This document shows, piece by piece, positions 1 through 10,089 of a stretch of DNA of 64,000 nucleotides. Under the pieces are notes generated by a model. That model worked only from the letters and a program-made list of their open reading frames with translations, ran no database searches and was not told where the DNA came from. Numbering within the stretch: the first letter of the stretch is position 1; each line of letters starts with the position of its first letter. Both the position numbers and the translations under genes were made by a program. The stretch is from NCBI RefSeq assembly GCF_963583255.1, contig NC_084813.1:4094501-4158500 (forward strand). The letters run 5' to 3'. The DNA comes from Pyrus communis (Eukaryota > Streptophyta > Magnoliopsida > Rosales > Rosaceae).

Positions 1-164
1 TTGGAAAGAAAGCAGAGAAAGCAGAAGCAGAGACTGGGATCAAAGAAACTCAGAAGCCACAAATTTGTAAGGTTGAATCGCAGCACCCAAAAACTGTCGA
101 GAAGAGATACAAAGGAATAATAAGGTGAAAATGAAGGTCTGAATATGAACAAATCACTGCCCAG

Positions 165-560
165 ATTTACTTTTAATAAGATGAAAACAAAGCTCGTCGG
201 CGAAGTCGTATTTGCGTTCGTCGTCGTCGCTTAGGAACGGTTCAAATTCACCCGCATCCTCCGAACCAATTAATGCTTACAGCACCATTCTCAATGTCCT
301 CTGCAAGTCCTCTTTCCAGCAGCAGCTTTGCGATCATAGTTATTTTGTTCCTCTTATTGGGTGTTTCAGCAAAACATTTCACTGATACTGTTTCACAAAA
401 TGAAACAACAAAATCTGGGCGTATTTGCGTTCCTTGTTGCCGCTTAGGAAAGATTCCATCCGCCCCAGTCACCGCCGAAGCTCATCCTCACCGACCGCAA
501 AGTTCCTTCTCTATCTCTCTCCTCCAGATCTTTCTCTATCGAATTCTTCACCATATCTTC
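165..560 (-). other. uncertain gene 5' region
   Basis: On the minus strand an ATG at 554 opens a reading frame of about 37 codons, and a second frame (472-248) reads 74 residues with a leucine-rich stretch. The neighbouring frame continues into an acidic segment (SDDDERKYDFADEL) that looks like real coding sequence. No family is recognised. A phrase around 205-262 is repeated in altered form at 418-470, suggesting a local duplication. Part of this 5' region is also present in inverted form at 640-712. It may be the first exon of a gene running off the left edge, or a duplicated relic. Confidence is low because no splice sites tie the pieces together. Confidence 0.2.
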
Positions 561-640
561 CATTCTCAAATTTCCAACTCCACAAAACATTTGTTGTTTG
601 ACTGGATGGATGAATGGATCACGATCTAGTGCGAGAATTC

Positions 641-2719
641 AAGAGAGAAAGATCTCGAGGAGAGAGATAGAGAGAGAAAAGGAACTTAGCCGGCGGTGAC
701 TGGGGGTGGTTGGAGTAGGTTGTTGTCCGGTGTTTATTTGACTGCGTTGCTTTTATTTTTCTTTAATTTTTATAATTAGTAAATATATAACAGTTGTAAA
801 TTTTCGAACGAGTGGAGGGTCAAATGTCAGAGACAAAAATAAATGCAATCTGAAGACGTGGGCCCAAAAATAAATGCAAACGTTGGCCCCAAAAAACAAC
901 GCGTTTTGTGCTGCAGCAGACCTGGGGCCCAAAAACCGATGCGTTTTGCGCTGTGAATGTTAATTCGTACAGAGAAACAACACTAAATGCAATCAGAAGA
1001 CATCAGACCTTGGCCCCTTAAACGATGCGTTTTATACTGTCAATGTTAATGCCGTTGAACAGTAAAACTTCTTCTTTATAACAGGTCCCATATATAATTT
1101 GTTTCCTTGTCGGTGTTAATTAATACCATTGAAACTTTGCATTAAAGGGGAGCTGTATAACATTTATGACATGACACGAAAACGATTAAAAAATAACGGA
1201 TTTTGAATTAACACGATAACTAATTGGATCATTATCAAATGATCCATTAAAACACGCGAGTAATCCGTTTTTACCCGATAAGAAAAAAATTATTTTGATA
1301 ATTTTAAAGTTTAATTACTAAAAGATTTATTATAAAATATAATAGTCATATTAATATATACAATATATTCTATATTAAATATATAATTTTGTATTATTAT
1401 TCTATATAAGTTAAAAAATATATATATAGTCATTATTTATCTATACTATTATATCTATTCATTAATGAAACTCTCTTTGTCAACCAAAAGATGGTGAAAA
1501 TACTACTTAGTCTTCTATCACATAAAAAAAAATGATGAGCAATAATGCATTTTCGGATGACAAACGAAAAGTCAAAATTTTTATTACAAACTTAAAATTG
1601 TATTTTGGAGGCTCAAACGACCCTGAATGGTCGAAATCTATTGTACATCATGGCAAAGCGATGAGTTTGACCCATGACGTCATTTTCTTTCCGAAAATGT
1701 ATCATGAGCCCCAGCTCAGATGCTAAAAAGACAAATTTCCATTGCATCCTTTTGTATTATGACGTTCCATCGATCCTTGATCTATTTTGCCATTTGTTCT
1801 ACATCAAAAAGAATTTGTGTCTTCATAAGAGATAAAGAGGCAGAGGCAAATGAATATGCACCATTGACAGGGCCACATGATGTCCAAGAAAAGGCCAAGG
1901 GAGCTATAGTTGTCCCCTCCACTCCACTCCACTCCACTCCATCACTGAAACGAAACTATTTACGATCTATTATCGTCTTCATTATCATAGACATAGAGAT
2001 CATGATCAGGTTGGGTCAATGTCAACTGAACCGTGTGGGTCGAATTTCTGTGAGTAATTAACCACTTGCATTCCGTGAGTGATGAATTATTGATGATGCT
2101 GGCAACAAGAGATATTCGATGGTGATCCTTTTCATTTTTGTTTAAAAATACTCGATTGCTTATTTGACGTGGAGGAGTTGTATACAGAAATTTTTAGACA
2201 ACCTTTTTATCCTTGTGAAGGGAAAGCAGGACCAAAATATCAATACAAACATGGACAATTTTAGCTACACATCAACTAACTAAAAACGTGGAGAATATCA
2301 TGGTGCCCGTAACAGAAAAGAATTGCCACTGCTCTTGACAATACCATGCGTGCCTCTATCCTTCACGAATAAGGTATTTTCATGTTATAAATTTAAACAC
2401 TTTAAAATTTTAATCATTATTTAAAAATTATTTATAAAATTGTCATTCAAATTGAAAATTTTGTATTAAATATATGGGCCGTTCATCATAATATGTTACT
2501 TAATGTTATCTATACTTACGTTACGTTCCATACATTTGGATGATTGAAAAAAATCCGCGTCAAATGATTTTTTTGTATTTTTTTTTTGTAAAGATGATCT
2601 TCAAAGAGGGATTAAGAAACAACAACAATATATGTAAAATAATTCTTGGACACTCAAAAAATGAGGAGAAATTCTACCTTAAAATGCTTCTTGAACGTTT
2701 ACAGAAATTCGTGTTTGTG
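641..2719. other. AT-rich intergenic, no gene seen
   Basis: No convincing coding sequence. The part at 800-1070 has imperfect direct repeats built around a GATGCGTTTT..CTGT.AATGTTAAT motif with a spacing near 95 bases. Positions 1034-1159 match the promoter side of the WSD1 pseudogene near 39552-39673. Positions 1165-1300 contain an ACACGATAAC-type motif that recurs in inverted form near 9540-9590. A short TCCAC microsatellite lies at about 1916-1942. The small ORFs at 1532-2061 lack any recognisable domain. Confidence 0.5.
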
Positions 2720-2724
2720 TCAAA

Positions 2725-3008
2725 TGTGACATCTCACATCGTCCAGGGGAGTGATCCTTATATGTATATTCCCATCCCTACCTAGCACGAGGCTTTTTGG
2801 GAGCTCACTGGCTTCGGGTTCCGTAGGAACTTCGAAGTTAAGCGAGAAAGGGGCTAAAACAATCCCATGATGGGTGACCCACTGGGAAGTTGCTCGTGAG
2901 TTCCCAAAAACAAAACCGTGAGGGAATGGTAAGCCCAAAGCGGACAATATCGTGCTACGATGGTGGAGCGGGCCCGGGAAGTGATCCGCCCCGGGCCGGG
3001 ATGTGACA
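2725..3008 (+). mobile_element. Cassandra TRIM solo LTR
   Basis: A 284-bp solo LTR that starts TGTGACAT and ends GATGTGACA. It is flanked by a perfect 5-bp duplication TCAAA (2720-2724 and 3009-3013). The LTR contains a 5S-rRNA-like segment (about 2830-2900) with GAAGTTAAGCG (box A like) and GATGGGTGACCCACTGGGAAG-type box C sequence, the hallmark of Cassandra terminal-repeat retrotransposons in miniature. No internal domain is present, so it arose by LTR-LTR recombination. Orientation is taken from the 5S sense strand. Confidence 0.92.
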
Positions 3009-3013
3009 TCAAA

Positions 3014-3963
3014 CCATTAATATTGTAAATCATTATGTGAAGCTCATCTTTGTTGCAAATAAATTTAAAAAAAAATAATAATACAGTCAATAATCAATTA
3101 TAATAAATAGATAAAAAAATTATATTATTTTTCATCAATTTTCATAATATATTCTACAGTTCAATAACAAAATATCTCATATTTTATTAATGATGACAAA
3201 ATATCTCATATTTCATTAATAATTTTTCAAAAAATAAACTTTTATAAAATAAGTTATAATATAAAAATATGAAATTTTATGAACAGCCAGGAAATTTTTT
3301 GAAGAATAAATCTTCCTCATCATTTAAGTTAGGGTGCATTTTTGCTCATCCACACTAACTATAGGGTATGCTCACCACCCCTTTTAATGCTTGCCATGTG
3401 TAATCCACACTAACTCTAGTTAAACCTTTTTTTCTTTTTTTTTTTGCTTTAATTAATAGATAAGAGAATCCTAGTTTTACTTATTTACTTCCATATATAT
3501 CCTTTCCTTTTAAATTTTTAATTAAAACTTTAAACTCCCCTTTTTGAATACAAACAGACTCAACCTTGCACACGCATCTTTTGGGTTTTCCATCTGCTAC
3601 ACATCTTCTGGGTTTTCCATCCGCTATTTTTCTTCAACTAGAAAACGGTACGCAATTCCCATTTATTTGCTTTTTAGGATTATTATAGGTAGGAATGGGC
3701 ATTGAACACCCATTTCGTGTTAAGGATGAGGCGGTGGTGGGGTAACCTGATGGGATAGTACTACCCAGAGTCTACATCTTCCTCTTCATCATAAATACTT
3801 TAAATTATGTTCCATCATGGATTATAGGATGTCAATATATATGCTTTTCTTAGGATTATTATAGGGTGTCAAAATATATGCTTTTTATGATTATTATAGG
3901 GTGTCAATATATATGCTTTTTAGGATTATTATAGGGTGTTAATTTAATTTAATATTAAGTAAT
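3014..3963. other. AT-rich intergenic
   Basis: No gene. Positions about 3830-3945 hold three short direct repeats of a TTAGGATTATTATAGGGTGTCAA-like phrase. Pyrimidine-rich sequence at 3420-3560 could be the 5' flank of the FAR1-like relic that follows. Confidence 0.45.
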
Positions 3964-4645
3964 TTGATACTTGTACAGATGGAACATCAAGATGATGAGT
4001 TTCATACTCCATCTTCCAGTGATGCCAAAGAATCAGTTGATTGTATACATTTAGATTCTGATTCTGAAACCTTTGAAGTCTTGGATCAAAATGAAGAAAA
4101 AGGAGAATTTACAAGCAAAGTTGGTGATATTTCTCTAAGGATGACTTTTGATAATAAGGATGATGCATATAATTACTACAATGCATATGGTAAAGGGTTG
4201 GATTTAGCGTGAGAAAGAACATAGAGAATAAGGACATGTCATGTGTGCTAAAGAAAAAACAATTTTGTTGTTCTTGTGAAGGTTTTTATAAAAAAATAAA
4301 AAAGAACTCCAAAGAAGAAAGGAGAAGAAACAAGATGTGGCTGCAAGGCAATGCTTGAAATCAAACTTAATTTAGAAAGGAAGTTTGTTGTGACAAATTT
4401 TGTTGCTGAACATAGTCATGTTCTTGTTCCGGCATCAAGTTCCCATTTATTGAGGTCACAACGAATAATAGAGCCTTCTCAAGCAAAATTGAGAGATCAA
4501 ATGCATTCTGCAAGACTACAGTCATCTCAAATCTTCTCATACTTTACTACAGAAGCAGGAGGGTCTCAAAAACTAAATTTTATTCAGTCTGATTGTAACA
4601 ATTTGATAATGAGAAAGCGCATCGGGATTCTTAAAAAGGGCAACT
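3964..4645 (+). pseudogene. FAR1/FRS-like DNA-binding domain relic
   Basis: FAR1-related proteins are plant transcription factors derived from Mutator-like transposases. The first 82 codons encode an acidic N-terminus followed by FDNKDDAYNYYNAYGK, the start of the FAR1 zinc-finger domain. The reading frame then breaks at about 4200. It resumes in other frames with a CSCEGF-like piece and a segment with RCGCKAMLEIKLNLERKF and VVTNFVAEHSHVL, the conserved middle and end of the domain, followed by a linker. The MULE transposase core that normally follows is missing: homology stops abruptly at 4645 next to a long T tract. A 3' splice site (TTGTACAG) lies just before the ATG. It is a truncated, frameshifted relic and not a functional factor. 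Confidence 0.7.
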
Positions 4646-4649
4646 CAGA

Positions 4650-5430
4650 ATGTTTGTTTTTTTGTTTTTTTTTTTTTTTTCGGAAAAAAAGGTGCGAGAT
4701 TTATTACCAACAAACAACTAAATACAAGAGGTCCAAAACAAGTAAAACACAACCAAAAACAAAAGGACCCAAAGATACACAACATAAGGCCTAATACACG
4801 AGTTGAAGCCAAATAAGGCCTAATACACGAGTTGAAGCCCAAAAACTAACACAGCACAAACAAAGTACCCTAGCTTTCTCGCCAGCGCAAACCAACGCCC
4901 TTTATCGCCGTTAAGCATCCACCTCCCAGAAACGAAGAAGAAGGTGGCTCCAACAACCTGCAACAACCCCATTGTCGATTGCAACCAGAATATGAAAGAA
5001 GCAGTGGTGAACTCAGCGATGACAATGCCAATGAAGGCAATCAAATAGAAAGTGGTGATGTGTACACCCGAGTAAAAACTCTACACACCTTCCAAAGAAA
5101 CCACAGCCAAGTGCTGTGAAGAAAGGAGATTGCAAATCGAAAAAAAGGAAGCAGCGAGAAGAGATAGAGCCAACTCGGAGTGGGACTGGAAGAAAATGGA
5201 AAAATAGAGTGAAAGGGATAAATGAGAGCCATGGAAATGGAAGGACAATGGAGGTAAAAGTAGATTGAAAGCGGAGAAAGGGTGGAAGAGCAAGGCGGAA
5301 AGGAAAAGTAGGCAGTGGAAAATTGAAGTAGAAAGAAACGAAAAAGAACAAGGAAAAAAAAGTAGAGGACTGTCATTGACCCTTGCCGGAGCTCGAGCCG
5401 ACTGCTGGGAAGAAAAAAAAATGATGAAAA
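4650..5430 (-). other. possible retrocopy with poly(A) end
   Basis: Read on the minus strand, this segment has an ORF (5044-4820, 74 residues, hydrophobic, three possible membrane stretches) followed by an AATAAA signal near 4702. A long A tract then abuts the truncated FAR1-like relic (T tract 4650-4680 on the plus strand). An AATAAA about 20 bases before an A tract is what a reverse-transcribed mRNA or a LINE 3' end would leave. The source gene is not recognised. A 29-bp unit (CCTAATACACGAGTTGAAGCC core) is duplicated at 4789-4840. No flanking duplication could be fixed. Confidence 0.3.
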
Positions 5431-5514
5431 AACTCACACAGAGGGGTGAGAGAAAGACTCAGGGGACCTTGTCGGCAATTGAAGATGGCGAAGGTCACCC
5501 GGGTGACCAACAGT

Positions 5515-6970
5515 CGTATCACAATCGGATACGATGAGCGACATCAAGCAACACCAACGACGGAGTAACATAGTGCATTGGTCCATGACATTAGGCATGT
5601 CATGCGGACTTATTGCCATATGTGGTGGAAGTCTTGGAAGGCGATGTTGGAGGAGGTGAAGAACACAGTGCGGAATCATCTATCGATAAGTATTGCAACC
5701 TTTTTAATGCTTTTCATGTAAAATTTATATATTTATATTTATTAATTTCTTTTATTACTATACTTTCGTAATATTTGTTACATTGTAGGCAAACTACAAT
5801 TTCAATGACATCAACAAAGACATGTTGGCATACCTCAATCGATTCTTCTCCGAACACTACAAGCAGTGGAACAGTGACCTGCACCAGTATTTCGAGATGT
5901 TTGATGATCCGCACGTCACTCTCGAGGAAGGTTGCCCGAACGAGTTCGAGGACCAACAAGATAGTTGGGTTTGGCTCTGCGGTCATTTTCAGGAGCTAGG
6001 CTATGTGGTGTGTTTTTAATTAGGACTTCTTTCATTTTACTTTTTTAAATTTTTACTAATGTTTATTATGAATTTTTTTTATTTTCTTTAAATATTACAA
6101 CTAGTACGTTTATTTTGTGTATAACAGAAAAAGGCGAAGGCGAACAAGATCAATCGGGAGAAGAAGACTCTTCTCCACCATTCGGGTTTAAGGCCTTTCT
6201 CATATAGGATGGAAGCGTGGCGGAATGTATATATTACAGCTTTCATTTCCAATTTTAAAATGTTGCTAATAATGGTTTTTTTTTTTTTTTTTCCTATTTC
6301 AGGAGGGTTCAAATTCCCGGAGATCGACGTCTTTGTTGACGTTCATGTTCGGCCCGAAGATGAGTTGACCGAGTCCCTTCATGTAAGTAATTCCTTACGC
6401 ATTAAAGATTTATACTAATTATTTCAAATTGTTTGCTATTAATAATCCATGTTTTATTCCACAGACTACTATGGTTGAGAAGGGTCAATCGGTCCTTCAG
6501 GAGTCTGTCTCCCAGCTTCCCCCTGACACGCCGATCGAGTTTGTAGATCCCCCTGAGGATGCAGGGTTTCATATCCTTACAGAGACGTTGGACCAGACTT
6601 TCGGTCGGAAGCCAGGGACATATTGTTGGGGGATGGGAAATGCCAGGCAGCGAGAGAATGGAGCCTCTTCATCCTCATAGTCGAAGGGCGAGGTTACGGC
6701 TTTGACGTAGGAAGTCACTGGCTTGAGGAGTGAGCTCACATCGTACAAATCTCAAATGTCATTGCTTGTACAAGCCCTTAGTTCCTCCGGGATCCATCTC
6801 CCTGGTTTTTTTGCACCACCACCGTCAGAGCCCCTTCACCCCAAGCATACACAGCAATCAGACTCGTCGACCTCCAACCCCGTCCCCAACCCCGCCCCTA
6901 CCCCTTTCCAGCAACAAGATTACCAAGCACCTTTGAACCACTTGCCCATAGATTATGCCTCATTTTTTCG
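5515..6970 (+). pseudogene. CACTA second ORF (Transposase_24 type), broken
   Basis: This is the accessory protein of plant CACTA elements (PF03004-like), thought to bind the subterminal repeats. The recognisable order is: TIGYDERH near 5522; a segment with CHMWWKSW (5600-5690); the exon from about 5790 to 6008 with HYKQWNSDLHQYF and WVWLCGHFQELGY; KINREKKTLLHHSGLRPFSYR (6150-6207); FPEIDVFVDVHVRPEDEL (6310-6383); then GFHILTETLDQTFGRKPGTY and a C-terminal SYKSQMSLLVQAL segment. Introns with GT-AG ends separate the exons. It is dead: stops at 5566 (TAA), 6678 (TAG) and about 6708 (TAG) interrupt the frame, each one C-to-T step from a glutamine codon. It is homologous to the minus-strand gene at 13634-15688. 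Confidence 0.8.
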
Positions 6971-7141
6971 TAGTTTTTTTTCCCGCTTTCTTTTTAAACT
7001 TTGTATTTGTACGTACATTTTTATTTATATTATAAATAAATTATTTTTTTATTCATTAATTTGTTTTTTTTTTGGGTCAATTGTATGAAATATATTTTTT
7101 AATAATATTCCATTTATTAATTTTTTTTTTTATTAAAAATT

Positions 7142-7498
7142 ACACTTGCGCGACAAAAATATGTCATTGTGCAAAACCTTACACGTCTTACATGTTTCGT
7201 CACGCAAACATTTTTGTGACGAATTATAGTCGTCCCTAGAAATTTCTCGTCATAAAGCACACTTGTACCCTCTTACATCGTACGACGAAAATCTTTGTCT
7301 GTATACCTTTCTTGCAACGAGGAGTAAAGCATCGCGTAATCATTTAGTTGCGCGACGAATGTTCACTCTTCGTGGCACAATGTCTTTCTTCACAACCTTT
7401 GTGAGACAATTTCTACGTCGCCATAAGTTTTGTGCGACCTGGAAATGCTTTGCACGACAAATACTTCTTCGTCGCGCAAAGTGTTTAATTTAGTAGTG
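7142..7498. mobile_element. CACTA element right end
   Basis: The last bases read TTTAGTAGTG, whose reverse complement CACTACTAAA is a CACTA terminus. Inward of it lie many copies of GCGCGACAA / TCGTCGCGCAAA motifs in both orientations, the subterminal repeats of this family. With the broken second ORF just upstream it marks the right part of an old CACTA insertion. I could not find the matching left terminus or a target duplication, so the left side is probably deleted or rearranged. Confidence 0.72.
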
Positions 7499-7759
7499 TT
7501 GGCTTGACCTATTGCCTTCAAGAGTTATGTTATTGTTTTTAGTAAAGTTTTCCATATCAAAACTCTCTTTCGCATAAACTAAGTATAGAAAAACCAAACA
7601 TTATAAATCATTCAAATTATGAGAAGTTTACCAAAATAATTATGAAAAGAAATAAAGCAATAGTACTATACCATATAAAAATATATTACCTCATTTTTCC
7701 AAATTTTCTAATTTTAATATAAATAAATACACACACACACACTAAGGTTATTTAGCTAA

Positions 7760-9322
7760 AGGTCAATAAAATCTTTACTAATTAGTCATAAATCAATACT
7801 CAATTTTCTTTGAGGACATAATCAGTCAAATATTTATAATAATTATTCATAGGTCAATGAAGTATGTCACATGGGTTTAAGCTAGTTAGAAAATAACTAT
7901 TATACCCTTATACCCTTCTCTCATGACTTTATTTCTTTTTTTATTTTCTCCCATCTCTGATTCTTATCTACTCCCTATCAAAACTCGTTGCACAGCTCCA
8001 AATCCTATCAGCCCCTCAAGGTAGAACTTGATAAGGGTTCGTAACCACGAAAAGTAAAGCTGGCCAATGGAATCTTTTCATATTAATTAGAACCATATGT
8101 ATGGCCTGTAGAGATATATATATGGCTTAGAAAATATAGATCACAAAATAGCCTAACTAAAGAACCAAATTTTCCATGAGAGGCTACATAAAACTAACAA
8201 CACTTTCCATTGTGCAAATCATTAATATCCTCCCAAGTGCAAATCAATAATATCCATCATTTTCTCTTTAGCTTGTTTATGTATCCCTTTAACTTTTTTT
8301 GGGGACATGTTTCAACTGTAAAAGAAAACAAATATAAAGTTTCTATTAGTGATATTAGTACTATATGTCTGAATCCATTAACGTAAAAACACAGAACATG
8401 AAATAGACACTGCAACGAAGTGTCTGAATTCACAAAACGTAGTGTCTGAATCAACAAACCTATTTGAATCTCAATGCACAATCACAGAATAGGAAACAGA
8501 CACTGTAATGAAGTATTTGAATCCACAAAACAAGAAACAGACACTACGTTGCAGTGTCTGAATCCACAAACCTATTTGAATCGTAATGCACAATCACAAA
8601 ACAGGAAACAGACACTGCAACGAAGTGTCTGAATCCACAAACCTATTTGAATCTCAATGCACAATTACAAAACAGGAAACAGACACTGCAACGAAGTGTC
8701 TGAATCCACAAACCTATTTGAATCTGAATGCAGAATCACAGAACATGGGAAGTGGCGATTAAACTAAACAACATAACCACCATGAATAAACATACACAGA
8801 ACCAACAAATATATTCCGAAGTAGACTAAATTTGTTATATGCCCAAACCAATTTTAACATCTAAACAAACTCAAATTCAAAACCAAAAGGTATAATGTGC
8901 AAAATTACTCCAAATCTCTCAAAAACACAACTCAAATAACCTAAAACGTAAAAATTGAAGAACAAGAAGAAAATAGGAAGAAACAAATTACCTTGATTGT
9001 GATTTCTCAGTCACAAGTGCGAATTGTTCGTTGGAATCAGCACAAATGCGAATTGTTCGTCGGATGATGAAGGTGGTGGGAGGCAATGGAGGTTGAAGGT
9101 GTTGTGAGGCCAAAAAATGGAGGTTGAAGGTGGTGGGAGGCTGGGGAGGTTGAAGTCTGAGAGTGTTTTATGGTTGCTGCGCGATTTACAATGAGGGAGA
9201 TGGAAATGTTTGGTGTTTTAAATGATAATGGCATCATTTGTAATTTTAATTTGATTGAGGTGTTTTAATGTATCTTAAAGTCTCATTGACCTATTTATAA
9301 TTCCAATAAATTTGATTGACCT
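7760..9322. mobile_element. candidate TIR element, family unknown
   Basis: The left end AGGTCAATAAAATC and the reverse complement of the right end (AGGTCAATCAAATT) match at most positions. A second inner pair (AGGTCAATGAAG near 7852, and its inverse near 9285) has the same relation. No transposase is visible and no clean target duplication was found. It is best read as a non-autonomous DNA transposon of unassigned superfamily. Confidence 0.35.
8399..8760. repeat. imperfect tandem repeat
   Basis: Five copies of a phrase centred on GACACTGCAACGAAGTGTCTGAAT start at about 8406, 8499, 8539, 8610 and 8691, separated by 40-93 bases with CACAAACCTATTTGAATCTC spacers. The core is itself palindromic (GACACT..AGTGTC). 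Unequal spacing and divergent copies exclude a CRISPR array; this is minisatellite-like sequence inside the candidate TIR element. Confidence 0.7.
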
Positions 9323-9883
9323 ATTGTTAATATCATAACTTTTAATTGATTTTTATACAAAATTAATTATATATATATATATATGATTATGTATATAATT
9401 ATTATAGTTTCTTAGGGGTATACAATTATTAAATTAATATTTTACTTATTGTATATTGGGTTACCCATGTGTATACTCGAATTAACCCGTTATCTTAATA
9501 GATGCTTATCGAATTACTCGATAACAAACCGATTTGTTATCGTGTCAACCCGATAACCTGTTAATTTCGTGTCGTTTTATGTCAGATTAATGGATCCTGT
9601 CAGAAATTGCCACGTTTAGGTGAGGGGAAGGAGGAGGAGAGAGGCTACCACCATTCCCAAGCTAGAGCAAAAGTCTGCTCGGCTATGAATTTTTCAGATC
9701 TAGGGTTTTGCTTGATTAAGAAAAGTTTCTTTTTTCTTTTTTTGTTACAGAGGAAGGCAAACAAAACAAGAAAAAAAAACTAGACAAGAAGAGCCCTAGA
9801 ATGGGCCCTGCCAATAATATTAGAAACTAAAAAATTAGTAGTATTGGTAAGATGAGAAGAGAAATAAAAACATGAAGACCAAG

Positions 9884-10080
9884 GGAAAGGGATCCTCCGG
9901 ATCCCTTTCACCAAGTTTATCAAGTCTACTCATTTAGGCCATTAAAATTTGATCCAACGATTATAAATATAAAGACCCTTTAAAAGTTATAATAATTTTA
10001 ACCGTTGGATCAAATTTTAATTACCCGGATGAGTGAACTTGATGGACTTGGTGGAAGGGATTCGGAGAGGATCCCTTTCC
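9884..10080. mobile_element. Mutator-like MITE
   Basis: A 197-bp element with inverted ends GGAAAGGGATCCTC. A perfect 9-bp duplication AAGACCAAG flanks it (9875-9883 and 10081-10089). Much of it is self-complementary, including a pair around TTTGATCCAACG and its inverse. A 9-bp duplication points to the Mutator superfamily. It has no coding capacity. Confidence 0.85.
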
Positions 10081-10089
10081 AAGACCAAG

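Larger units (their letters stand above)
7499..9883. other. repeat-rich non-coding stretch
   Basis: No supported gene. It contains a candidate terminal-inverted-repeat element (7760-9322), an imperfect tandem array (8399-8760), a CA microsatellite (about 7728-7742) and an AT microsatellite near 9370. Positions 9600-9830 hold sequence that reappears in similar form near 41040-41100 beside the WSD1 gene. Confidence 0.5.

Noticed and set aside
2825..2905. 5S rRNA gene
   Set aside because: The 5S similarity covers only the internal promoter part, and the segment sits inside an LTR with TG/CA ends and a 5-bp duplication; the same block recurs at 61206-61848. It is Cassandra, not an rRNA gene.
8399..8760. 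CRISPR-like array
   Set aside because: Repeat spacing is irregular (40-93 bases), the spacers are themselves repeats, and the genome is a plant.
1165..9590. A single giant transposon bounded by inverted ACACGATAAC motifs
   Set aside because: The two motif blocks are inverted, but their ends are not matched, no target duplication was found, and the motif is probably a common dispersed repeat.
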